A DNA stretch of 64,000 nt. Source: Chamaea fasciata (Eukaryota; Chordata; Aves; Passeriformes; Sylviidae). Within the stretch, counting starts at the first letter, position 1. Every line of letters starts with the position of its first letter. The DNA is taken from contig JARCOQ010000085.1 in NCBI GenBank assembly GCA_029207755.1, forward strand, positions 62,001 through 126,000, written 5' to 3'. The notes below the pieces were generated by a model. The model was not told the DNA's origin. It did not search any database and saw only the letters and a program-made list of their open reading frames with translations. The position numbers and the translations under genes are program-made. Shown here piece by piece: positions 53,001 through 64,000 of this stretch.

Positions 53001-53802
53001 AGCCAGGGTACCCCCTGGGACACCAAGGGGACAGCCAGGGCACCCCCAGAGACATCTCGGGGACAGCCAGGGCACCCTTGGGACAGCCAGGGCACCCCCA
53101 GAGACAGAAGGACACCCCCAGGGACACCTAGGGGACAGCCTGGGCACCCCAGGGACAGCCAGGGCACCCGCAGGGACACCTAGGGGACAGCCAGGGAACC
53201 CCAGTGACACCTAGGGGACCCCCAGCGACACCTAGGGGACAGTCAGGGCACTCCCAGGGACACCCTGAGCACTCCCAGGGACATCTAGAGGACCGCCAGG
53301 GAAGCCCCAGGGACAGCCAGGGCACCCCCAGGGACACCTAGGGGACAGCCAGGGCACCGCAAGGAGAGCCAGGGCACCCCCAGGGACACCTAAGGGACAG
53401 ACACAGGACCCCAGGGACACCAAGGGGACAGCCAGGGCATCCCCAGGGACACCTAGGAAACAGCCAGGGCACCCCAGGGACAGCCAGGGCACCCCCAGGG
53501 ACACCAAGGAGACAGCCAGGGCACCGCACAGGCACCTTGGGGACAGCCAGGGCACCCCCAGGGACACCCAGAGGACAGCCAGGGCACTCAAGGGACAGCC
53601 ACGGCACCCCCAGAGCGCCCCAGGGACACCCAGGGCACCCACAGGGACACCAATGGGACAGCCAGGGTACCCCCAGGGACACCTAGGGCACAGCCAGGGC
53701 ACTCCAGGGACAGCCAGGGCACCCCCAGGGACACCTAGGGGACAGACAGGGCACCCCCAGGGACATCTAGGGCACCTCCAGGGCACGCCCAGGGACACCT
53801 AA
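50036..53802. repeat. ~3.3-kb module family, copy 4 (spacer between large duplicates)
   Basis: Anchors at 51,745, 52,239 and 52,498 match 12,388, 12,839 and 13,119. Anchors at 53,128 and 53,232 match 17,402 and the 2,454/14,400/17,746 series, and 53,338 matches 2,611. The 51,500-51,580 part matches 15,590-15,640. The segment ends abruptly at about 53,803, where sequence from inside 4.5-kb HOR copy E begins. Confidence 0.76.
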
Positions 53803-56800
53803 GGGACAGGTAGGGCACACCCAGGGACACCTAGGGGACAGCCAGGGCACCGTGAGGAGAGCCAGGGCACCCCCAAGGACACCTAAGGGACAGCCACGGT
53901 ACCCCAGGGACACCAAGGGGACAGCCAGGGCACCCCCAGGGACACCAAGGGGAGAGCCAGGGCACCCCAGGGACAGCCAGGGCTCCCCCAGGGACACCTA
54001 GGGGACAGCCAGGGAACCCCAGGGTCACCAAGGGGACAGCCTGAGCACCCCAAGGACAGCCAGGGCACCCCCAGGGACACCCCGGGGACAGCCAGGGCAC
54101 CCTCAGGGACACCCAGGGGACAGCCATGGCACTCCCAGGGACAATAGGGGACAGCCAGGGCACCCTTGTGACAGCCAGGGAACCCCTAGGGACACAAGGA
54201 CACCCCCAGGGACACCTAGGGGACAGCCAGGGCACCCCCAGGGACACCGAGGGGACAGCCTGGGCACCCTCGGGACAGCCCGGGCACCCCCAGGGACACC
54301 TAGGGGACAGCCAGGGCACCCTTGTGACAGCCAGGGCACCCCCAGGGACATCTAGAGGACCTCCAGGGCAGTCCCAGGGACAGCCAGGGCACCCTCAGGG
54401 ACACCTAGAGGACAGCCAGGGCACCGCAAGGAGAGCCAGGGCCCCCCCAGGGACACCTAAAGGACAGCCACGGTACTCCAGGGACACCAAGGGGACAGCC
54501 AGGGCACCCCCAGGGACACCTAGGGGACAGCCAGGGCATCCCAGGGACAGTCAGGGCACCCCCAGGGACACTTAGGGGACAGCAAGGGCCTCCCCACGGA
54601 CACCTAGGGGAGAGCCATGGCACCTGAGGGACACCCAGGGCACCCCCAGGGACACCTAGGGGACAGCCATGGCACCTGAGGGACACCCAGGGCACACCCA
54701 GAGACACCGAGGGCACAACCAGGGCACTTTCGGGACAGCCAAGGCATCTCCAGGGACACCTATGGGACAGGCAGGGCACCCGCAGGGGCACCTAGGGGAC
54801 AGCCAGGGCACTCAAGGGACAGCCAGGGGGACCCCCAGGGACACCTAGGACTCAGCCAGGGCACCCCCAGGGTCACCTAGGGGACAGGCAGGGCACCCCC
54901 AGGGACACCCAGGGCACCCCTAAAGACACGTACAAGACAGCCAGGAAACCCCAGGGACACCCTGGGCACACCCAGGGACACCTAGGGGACGGCCAGGGCA
55001 CTCCCAGGGACACCCTCGGCACCCCCAGGGACACCTAGGGGACAGCCAGGGCACCCCCAGAGACACCGAGGGCACAGCCAGGGCACCCTCAGGGACACCT
55101 AGGGGACAGGCAGGGCACCCCCAGGGACACCGCGGGGACACCCAGGACACCCCCAGGGACACCTAGGGGACAGCCAGGGCACCCCCAGGGACGGCCAGGG
55201 CCCCCCCAGGGAACTTCAGGGACACCTAGGGGACAGCCAGGACAACGCAGGTACAGCCAGGGCCCCCCCAGGGAACTTCAGGGACACCTAGGGGACAGCC
55301 AGGACACCGCAGGTACAGCCAGGGCACCCCAGGGACACCAATGGGACAGCCAGGGTACCCCCAGGGACACCTAGGGGACATCCAGGGCACCCCCAGGGAA
55401 AGCCAGGGCACCCCCTGGGACACCAAAGGGACAGCCATGGCACGCCCAAGGACACCTAGGGGACAGCCAGGGCACTCCAGTGACAGACAGGGCACCACCA
55501 GGAACTTTTAGGGGACCTCCAGGGCACACCCAGGGACACCTAGGGGACAGCCAGGGCACCCCCAGGGACACCTAGGGGACAGACAGGGCACCACTGAGAC
55601 AACTTGGGGACAGCCAGGGCACCCCTCAGGTACACCAGGGCACCCCCAGGGAAACCTAGGGCACAGCCAGGGCACCCCCAGGGACACCTAGGGGACAGAC
55701 AGGGCGCCCCCAGGGACAGCCAGGGCACCCCAGGGACACCCAGGGCACCCCCAGGGACACCTAGGGGACAGGCAGGGCACCTCCAGGGACACGTACGGCA
55801 CAGCCAGGGCACCATCAGGGACACCCTGGGCACCCCCAGGGACACCAAGGGGACAGCCAGGGCACCCCCAGGGACACCTAGGGGACAGCCAGGGCACCCC
55901 AGGGACACCCAGGGCACCCCCAGGGACACCTATGGGACAGCCAGGGCACCCTAGGGACAGTCAGGGCACCCCCAGAGACACCGAGGGCACATCCAGGGCA
56001 CCCTAGGGACAGTCAGGGCACCCCCAGGGACACCTAGGGGACAGCCAGGGCACCCCCAGGGACAGCCAAGGCACCCCCAGGGCACCCCAGGGACAGCCAG
56101 GGCACCCCCAGGGACACCAAGAGGACAGCCAGGGCACTCCAGGGACAACCAGGGCACCCCCAGGGACACGTAGGGGACAGCCAAGGCATCCCCAGGGACA
56201 GCCAGGTCTCCCCCAGGGACAGCCAGGGCACCCCCGGAGCGCCCCAGGGACACCCAGGGCACCCCCAGGGACACCAAGGGGACAGCCAGGGCACCCCCAG
56301 GGACACCTAGGGGACAGACAGGGCACCCCCAGGGACATCTAGGGGACCTCCAGGGCACGCCCAGGGACACCTAAGGGACAGGCAGGCCACGCCCAGGGAC
56401 ACCTAGGGGATAGCCAGGGCACCCCCAGGGACACCTAGGAGACAGCAAGGGCACTTCCAGGAACAACTAGGACACAGGCAGGGCACCCTAGGGACAGCCA
56501 GGGCACCCCCAAGGACACCAGGGCACCCCCAGGGACACCTAGGGGACAGCCAGGGCACCCAACGGACAGCGAGGGAACCCCCAGGAAACCCCAGGGACGG
56601 CTAGGGCACCACCAGGGACACCTAGGGGACCTCCAGGGCACCCCCAGAGACACCCAGGGGACAGCCAGGGCACCCCCAGGGACACCTAGGGGACAGGCAG
56701 GGAACCCCAGGGACACCCAGGGCACCACCAGGGACACCTAGGGGACAGCCAGCGAACCCCAGTGACATCCTAGGGACCCCCAGCGACACCTAGGGGACAA

Positions 56801-59800
56801 TCAGGGCACTGCCAGGGACACTCTGGGCACCCCCAGGGACATCTAGAGGACCTCCAGGACACCCCCAGGGACAGCCAGGGCACCCCCAGGGACACCTAGG
56901 GGACAAACCAGGGCACGCCCAGGGACACCTAGGGGCAACCCCAGAGACACCTAGGAGACAGAAAGGGCACCCCAGGGACACCTAGGGGACAGCCAGGGCA
57001 CCCTAGGGACAGCCAGAGCTCCCCCAGGGACACCTAGGGGACAGGCAGGGCACCCCCAGGGACACCAAGGGGACAGCCAGAGCACCCCAAGGACAGCCAG
57101 GGCACCATCAGGGACACCTAGGGGACAGCAAAGGCAGCCCAGGGACACCTAGGGGACAGCAAGGGCCCCCCAGGGACACCTAGGGGACAGCCATGGCACC
57201 CCAGGGACACCCAGGGCACCCCCAGCGACACCTAGGGGACAGCCAGGGCACCCCCAGGGACACCCTGGGCACCCCTAGAAACACCTAGGGGACAGCCAGG
57301 GCACTCCCAGGGAGACCCTGGGCACTCCTGGGGACACCCAGGGAACCCCAAGGGACACCTAGGGGACAGTCACGGCACCCCAGAGACACCCAGGGCACCC
57401 CCAGGGACACCTAGGGGACAGCCATGGCACCCTAGGGACAGCCAGGGCACCCCCAGAGACACCGAGGGCACAACCAGGGCACCCAAGGGACAGCCAAGGC
57501 ACCCCCAGGGACACCTAGGGGACAGGCAGGGCACCCCCAGGGACACCTAGGGGACAGCCAGGGCAGCCCCAGGGACACCTAGGGGACAGGCAGGGCACCC
57601 CAAGGGACACCTAGAGGAAAGCCTGGGCACCCCCCGGGACACCCAGGGCCCCCCCAGGGATACCTAGGGGACAGCCAGGACACCCCAGGGACACCAACGG
57701 CACCCCCAGGGACACTTAGGGCACAGCCAGGGCACCCCAGGGACAGCCAGAGCACTCCACGGACACCAAGGAGACAGCCAGGGAACCACCAGGGACACCT
57801 AGGAGACAGCCAGGGCACTCCAGGGACAGCCAGGGCACCCCCAGAGAGACCTTGGAGACCGCCAGGGCACCCCCAGGGACAGCCAGGGCACCCCCAAGGA
57901 AACTTAGGGGACCTCCAGGGCACGCCCAGGGACACCCTGGGAACCCCCAGGGACACCTAAGGGACAGCCAGGGCACCCCAGGGACACCCAGGCACCCCCA
58001 GGGCACCCCAGGGACACCCAGGGCACCCCCAGGGCCACGTAGGGGGCAGCCAGGGCACCCCCAGGGACACCCTGGGAACCCCCAGGGACACGTACGGGAC
58101 AGCCAGGGCACCCCCAGGGACAAGCTGGGCACCTTCAAGGACACCTAGGGGACAGCCAGGGCACCCCAGGGACAGCCAGGGCACACCAAGGGACACCTAG
58201 GAGACAGCCAGGGCACCCTAGGGACGGCCAGGGCACCTCAAGAGACACCGAGGGCACATCCAGGGCACCCTTGGGACAGCCCAGGCACCCCCAGGGATAA
58301 CCAGGGGACAGGCAGGGCACCCCCAGGGACAGCCAGGGCACCCCCAGGGCACCCCAGGGACAGCCCGGGCACCCCAGGGACACCTAGGGCACAGCCAGGG
58401 AACGCTAGGGACAGCCAGGGCACCCCCAGGGACACCTCGGAGACAGGCAGGGCACCCCCAGGGACACCTAGGGGACAGCCAGGGCACCCCCAGGGACACC
58501 AAGGGGACAGCCAGGGCACTCCAGGGACAGCCAGGGCACCCCCAGAGCGCCCCAGGGACACCCAGGGCACCCACAGGGACACCAAGGGGACAGCCAGGGT
58601 ACCCCATGGGACACCAAGGGGACAGCCAGGGCACCCCCAAGGACACCTAGGGGACAGACAGGGCACCCCCAGAGACATCTAGGGGACAGCCAGGGCACCC
58701 TTGGGACAGCCAGGGCACCCCCAGAGACAGAAGGACACCCCCAGGGACACCTAGGGGACAGCCTGGGCACCCCAGGGACAGCCAGGGCACACCCAGGGAC
58801 ACCTAGGGGACAGCCAGGGAACCCCAGTGACACCTAGGGGAGCCCCAGCGACACCTAGGGGACAGTCAGGGCACTCCCAGGGACACCCTGGGCACCCCCA
58901 GGGACATCTAGAGGACCGCAAGGGAAGCCCCAGGGACAGCCAGGGCACCCCCAGGGACACCTAGGGGACAGGCAGGGCACCCCCAGGGACAGCCAGGGCT
59001 CCCCCAGGGACAGCCAGGGCACCCCCAGGGCGCCCCAGGGACACCCAGGGCCCCCACAGGGAAACCAAGGGGACAGCCAGGGTACCCCCAGGGACACCTA
59101 GGGGACAGCCAGGGCACCCCCAGGGACACCCAGGGGACAGCCAGGGCACCCCCAGGGACACCTAGGGGACAGGCAGGGAACCCCAGGGACACCCAGGGCA
59201 CCACCAGGGACACCTAGGGGACAGACAGCGAACCCCAGTGACATCCTAGGGACCCCCAGCGACACCTAGGGGACAATCAGGGCACTGCCAGGGACACCCT
59301 GGGCACCCCCAGGGACATCTAGAGGACCTCCAGGACACCCCCAGGGACAGCCAGGGCACCCCCAGGGACACCTAGGGGACAAACCAGGGCACGCCCAGGG
59401 ACACCTAGGGGCAACCCCAGAGACACCTAGGAGACAGAAAGGGCACCCCAGGGACACCTAGGGGACAGCCAGGGCACCCTAGGGACAGCCAGAGCTCCCC
59501 CAGGGACACCTAGGGGACAGGCAGGGCACCCCCAGGGACACCAAGGGGACAGCCAGAGCACCCCAAGGACAGCCAGGGCACCATCAGGGACACCTAGGGG
59601 ACAGCAAAGGCAGCCCAGGGACACCTTGGGGACAGCAAGGGCCCCCCAGGGACACCTAGGGGACAGCCAGGGCACCCCCAGGGACACCCTGGGCACCCCC
59701 AGAAACACCTAGGGGACAGCCAGGGCACTCCCAGGGAGACCCTGGGCACTCCTGGGGACACCCAGGGCACCCCCAGGGACACCTAGGGGACAGTCACGGC

Positions 59801-62800
59801 ACCCCAGAGACACCCAGGGCACCCCCAGGGACACCTAGGGGACAGCCAGGGCACCCTAGGGACAGCCAGGGCACCCCCAGAGACACCGAGGGCACAACCA
59901 GGGCACCCTAGGGACAGCCAAGGCACCCCCAGGGACACCTAGGGGACAGGCAGGGCACCCCCAGGGACACCTAGGGGACAGCCAGGGCACCCCAGGGACA
60001 CCTAGGGGACAGCCAGGGCACCCCAGGGACATCCAGGGCACCTTCAGGGACACCTGGGGGACATCCAGGACACCCCCAGGGACACCAAAGGCACAGCCAG
60101 GGCACCCAAAGGAGAGCCAGGGCACCCCCAGGGACACCTAGGCACAGCCAGGGCACACCCAGGGACACCTAGGGGACAGCCAGGGCACCCCAATGCAACC
60201 CCAGGGACACCTAGGGGATAGCCAGGGAACCCCAGTGACAACCTGGGCACCCCCAGGGACACCTAGAGGACCTCCAGGACACCCCCAGGGACAGCCAGGA
60301 CACCCTCAGGGACACCTCGGGGACAGCCAGGGCACCCCCAGGGATACCTAGGGGACAGATAGGGTACCCCAGGGACACCTAGGGGACAGCCAGGGCACCC
60401 CAGGGACACCCAGGGCACCCCCAGCGACACCTAGGGGACAGCCAGGGCACCCCCAGGGACACCAAAGGCACAGCCAGGGCACACAAGGGAGAGCCAGGGC
60501 ACCCCCAGGGACACCTAGGCACAGCCAGGGCAGCCCCAGGGACACCTAGGGGACAGCCAGGGCACTCCCAGAGACACCCTGGGCACCCCCAGGGGCACCC
60601 AGGGCACCCCAGGGACACCTAGGGGACAGCCAGGGCATTCTAGGGACAGCCAGGGCACCCCCAGAGATATCGAGAGCACAGCCAGGGCACCCCCAGGTAC
60701 ACCTAGGGGACAGCCAGGGCAGCCCCAGGGACACCTAGGGGACAGGCAGGGCACCCCCAGGGACACCTAGAGGAAAGCCTGGGCACCCCCCTGGGACACC
60801 CAGGCCCCCCCCAGGGATACCTAGGGGACAGCCAGGACACCCCAGGGACACCCACGGCACCCCCAGGGACACTTAGGGCACAGCCAGGGCACCCCAGGGA
60901 CAGCCAGAGCACTCCACGGACACCAAGGAGACAGCCAGGGAACCAACAGGGACACCTAGGAGACAGCCAGGGCACTCCAGGGACAGCCAGGGCACCCCCA
61001 GAGAGACCTTGGAGACCGCCAGGGCACCCCCAGGGACAGCCAGGACACCCCCAAGGAAACCTAGGGGACCTCCAGGGCACGCCCAGGGACACCCTGGGAA
61101 CCCCCAGGGACACCTAAGGGACAGCCAGGGCACCCCAGGGACACCCAGGCACCCCCAGGGCACCCCAGGGACACCGAGGGCACCCCCAGGGCCACGTAGG
61201 GGGCAGCCAGGGCATCCCAGGGACAGCCTGGGCACCCCCAGGGACGGCCAGGGCACCCTCAGAGAAACCAAGGGGACAGCCAGGGCACCGCAGGGAAACC
61301 TAGAAAACAGCAAGGGCACCCCAGGGACACCTAGAGGACAACCAGGGCACCCTAGGGACAGCCAGGGCTCCCCCAGGGACACTTAGGGGACAGCCAGGGA
61401 ACCCCAGTGACACCTAGGGGACAGCCAGGGAACTCCAGTGACACCCTGGGCACCCCCAGGGACACCTAGGGGACAGCCACAGCACCCCGAGGAGAGCCAG
61501 GGCACCCTCAGGGACACCATAGGGACAGCCAGGGTACCCCAGGGACACCAAGGGAACAGCCAGGGCACCCCAGGGACACCCAGGGCAACCCCAGGGACAA
61601 CTAGGGGAGAGCCAGGGCACCCCAGGGACACCCAGGGCACCCCCAGGGACACCTAGGGCACAGCCAGGGCATTCTTGGGACAGACAGGGCACCCCCAGGG
61701 ACACCTAGGGGACAGACAGGGCACCTTCAGGGACACCAAGGGGACAGCCAGGGCACTCCAGGGACCACCAGGGCACCCCCAGGAACACCTAGGGGACAGC
61801 CAAGGCAGCCCCAGGGACAGCCAGGGCACCCGAAGGGCACCTCAGGGACACCAAGGGCACCCCCAGGGACACGTAGAGGACATTTAGGGCACCCCAAGGA
61901 CAGCCAGGGCACCCCGAGGGACACCTAGGGCACAGCCAGGGCACCCTCAGGGACACCCAGGGGACAGGCAGGGTACCCCCAGGGACACCTAGGGGACAGC
62001 CAGGGTACTCCCTGGACAGCCAGGGCACCCCAGCGCACCCCCAGGAACACCTAGGGGACAGACAAGGCAGCCCCAGGGACAGCCAGGGCACCCCCTGGGA
62101 CACCCAGGGCACCCCCAGGGACACCTAGGGGACAGCCAGGGCACCTTCAGGGACGCCTAGGGGACAGGCAGGGTACCACAGGGACACCTAGGGGACAGCA
62201 CGGGCACCCCCAGGACACCTAGTGGACTGCCAGGGCACTCGCAGGGACACCTAGGGGACAGCCAGATCACCCTTGGGACAGCCAGGGCACCCCCAGAGAC
62301 GCAAGGACACCCCCAGGGACACATAGGGGACAGCCTGGGCACCCCAGGGACAGCCAGGCACCCCCAGGGAAACCTAGGGGATAGCCAGGGCACCCTAGGG
62401 ACAGCCAGGGCACCCCCCAGGGACACCTCGGGGACAGGCAGGGCACCCCCAGGGACACCTAGGGGACAGCCAGGGCACCCCCAGGGACAGGCAGGGCACC
62501 CCCAGGGCACCCCAGGGACAGCCAGGGCACCCCAGGGACACCTAGGGCACAGCCAGGAAACCCTAGGGACAGTCAGGGCACCCCCAGCGCACCCCAGGGA
62601 CGGCCAGGGCACCCTCAGGGACACCTAGGGGACAGCCAGGGCACCCCAGTGACACCCAGGGGACCCCCAGCGACGCCTAGGAGACAGTCAGGGCACTCCC
62701 AGGGACATCTAGGGCACCCCCAGGGACACCTAGGGGACCTCCAGGGCACCCCCAGGGACACCTAGTGGGCAGCCAGGGAACCCCAGTGACACCCAGGGGA

Positions 62801-63070
62801 CCCCCACCGACACCTAGGGGACAGTCAGGGCACTCCCAGGGACACTCTGGGCACCCCCAGGGACACCTAGAGGACTTCCAGGGAAGCCCCAGGGACAGCC
62901 AGGGCACCCCCAGGGACACCTAGGGGACAGCCACGGTACCCCAGGGACACCTAGGGGACACTTAGGGCACCCCAGGGACAGCCAGGGCACCCCCACGGAC
63001 ACCAAGGAGACAGTCAAGGCACCGCAGGGACACCTAGGGGACAACCAGGGCCCCCTAGGGACAGCCAGGG
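53803..63070. repeat. ~9.3-kb duplicated segment, copy 2
   Basis: Second copy of 40,621-50,035. Relative to copy 1 it lacks about 83 bp near 53,980 and about 640 bp near 57,530 (counterpart of about 44,450-45,100). It has small gains near 58,170 and near 60,000, plus about 170 bp more near 62,800. The left edge is a sharp change from 3.3-kb family sequence to TAGGGCACACCCAGGGACAC units. Confidence 0.87.
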
Positions 63071-63525
63071 CCCCCCCAGGGAACTTCAGGGACACCTAGG
63101 GGACAGCCAGGACAACGCAGGTACAGCCAGGGCCCCCCCAGGGAACTTCAGGGACACCTAGGGGACAGCCAGGACACCGCAGGTACAGCCAGGGCACCCC
63201 AGGGACACCAATGGGACAGCCAGGGTACCCCCAGGGACACCTAGGGGACATCCAGGGCACCCCCAGGGAAAGCCAGGGCACCCCCTGGGACACCAAAGGG
63301 ACAGCCATGGCACGCCCAAGGACACCTAGGGGACAGCCAGGGCACTCCAGTGACAGACAGGGCACCACCAGGAACTTTTAGGGGACCTCCAGGGCACACC
63401 CAGGGACACCTAGGGGACAGCCAGGGCACCCCCAGGGACACCTAGGGGACAGACAGGGCACCACTGAGACAACTTGGGGACAGCCAGGGCACCCCTCAGG
63501 TACACCAGGGCACCCCCTAGGAAAC
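63071..63525. repeat. Third copy of the 42.1-kb module
   Basis: Anchors at 63,096 and 63,241 match 42,127/42,272 and 55,226/55,371 at offsets of 20,969 and 7,870. It includes the 62-bp GGAACTTCAG pair. Its left junction differs from the other two copies: it is preceded by the GGCCCCCTAGGGACAGCC block. Confidence 0.88.
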
Positions 63526-64000
63526 CTAGGGCACAGCCAGGGCACCCCCAGGGACACCTAGGGGACAGACATGGCGCCCCCAGGGACAGCCAGGGCACCC
63601 CCAGGGACACCTAGGGGACAGCCAGGGCACTCAAGGGACAGCCAGGGCACCCCCAGGGACACCTAGGGGACAGCCAGGGCACCCCCAGGGACTGCCAGGT
63701 AACGCCCATGGACACCTAGGGGACAGGCAGGGCACCAACAGGGACAGCCAGCGCACCCCCAGGGACACCTAGGGGACAGCCAGGGCACTCCAGGAAGAGC
63801 CAAGGCAGCCCAAGGGACACCACGGAGACCGCCAGGGCACCCCTAGGGAGAGCCAGGGCACGCCAAGGGACACCTAGGGAACAGGCAGGGCAACCCCAGG
63901 GACACCAAGGGGACAGCCAGAGCACCACAAGGACAGCCAGGGCACCCCAGGGACAGCCAGGGCACCCCCAGGGACACCTAGGGGACAGCCAGGGCACCCC
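63526..64000. repeat. Right terminal module, repeat of 1-475
   Basis: Gap-free match to 1-475 with seven mismatches counted (for example CAGACATGGCGC here against CAGACAGGGCGC, and GGCACCAACAGG against GGCACCCCCAGG). The window ends inside the match, so its true right edge is unknown. Confidence 0.9.

Larger units (their letters stand above)
1..64000. repeat. GC-rich satellite array, ~10.5-bp sub-repeats in 32-bp and 52-bp units
   Basis: Every stretch reads as variants of three sub-repeats: a = CAGGGACACCT (11 bp), b = AGGGGACAGC (10 bp), c = CAGGGCACCCC (11 bp). The a-b-c order gives a 32-bp unit; extra b-c pairs give 20-21 bp steps and compound units near 52 bp. The consensus holds 8 A, 12 C, 11 G and 1 T, and no CpG. 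All units point the same way. Typical variants are CCC to CTC, GAC to GGC, CACC to CATC and ACCT to ACGT. No gene, tRNA, rRNA, transposon or unique insert interrupts it, and no flank is present at either end, so the array extends beyond the window. The function is unknown. A structural (subtelomeric, pericentromeric or microchromosomal) satellite in a eukaryote is most likely, but the species cannot be fixed from this sequence. Confidence 0.97.

Noticed and set aside
1..64000. CRISPR array (about 32-bp direct repeats)
   Set aside because: Repeats abut with no unique spacers, are degenerate, and no cas gene or leader is present.
1..64000. Telomeric repeat because of TAGGGG words
   Set aside because: TAGGGG occurs once per 32-52 bp within a longer unit, not as tandem TTAGGG. 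No true telomere run is seen.
1..64000. Transposable element or viral insertion
   Set aside because: No terminal inverted repeats, long terminal repeats, poly-A tails, integrase, transposase or reverse-transcriptase frames interrupt the array.
1..64000. Coding VNTR such as a mucin exon
   Set aside because: The 32-, 20- and 52-bp steps are not multiples of three, so no frame can be kept across the array.
1..64000. tRNA, rRNA or other structured RNA genes
   Set aside because: No cloverleaf, rRNA core words or unique structured region was seen. All local pairing comes from GGG and CCC runs of the repeat.

Overview
The whole 64,000-base window is one uninterrupted, GC-rich tandem-repeat (satellite/minisatellite) array. 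I see no protein-coding gene, RNA gene, transposon or unique-sequence island on either strand. The array is built from three degenerate sub-repeats of 10-11 bp: a = CAGGGACACCT, b = AGGGGACAGC, c = CAGGGCACCCC. They run mostly in the order a-b-c (32 bp), with extra b-c pairs (20-21 bp) giving compound units of about 52-53 bp. By count the consensus unit is about 72% G+C, has one T in 32 bases and has no CpG. The unit keeps the same orientation throughout; I saw no inverted segment.

A satellite this long, polymorphic and hierarchical points to a eukaryote. GC-rich short-period minisatellites of this style are typical of vertebrate subtelomeres and GC-rich small chromosomes such as bird microchromosomes. 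That assignment is an inference; no unique sequence is present to fix the species.

The interesting content is the multi-scale organisation. Region by region: 1-475 recurs at the far end, 63,525 bp away. At 1.2-1.5 kb there is a 103-bp triplicate. At 1.6-3.5 kb is the first copy of a ~3.3-kb module. From 3.5 to 7.2 kb the array is diverged. At 7.2-11.4 kb a ~2.33-kb higher-order repeat (HOR) is present twice. At 11.5-11.7 kb is a small dispersed module. At 12.4-18.8 kb the ~3.3-kb module appears twice. From 18.9 to 21.1 kb is an older fragment of the 4.5-kb HOR containing a nearly perfect 789-bp tandem duplication. At 21.1-22.7 kb is a module that returns at 42.6 kb. At 22.7-41.3 kb there are about five copies of a ~4.5-kb HOR whose diagnostic variants alternate, so the true period is a ~9.03-kb dimer. 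From about 40.6 to 50.0 kb lies a segment duplicated at 53.8-63.1 kb, with the ~3.3-kb module between the two copies. The last 0.9 kb begins further copies of earlier modules.

Most open reading frames, up to 292 codons on the minus strand, are frame readings of the repeat and should not be annotated as genes. The sequence records an array amplified at every scale from about 10 bp to tens of kb, with whole-unit indels between recent copies. Its possible activities (phased G-tracts, G-quadruplex or R-loop potential, CTCF-like words) are hypotheses listed under findings.
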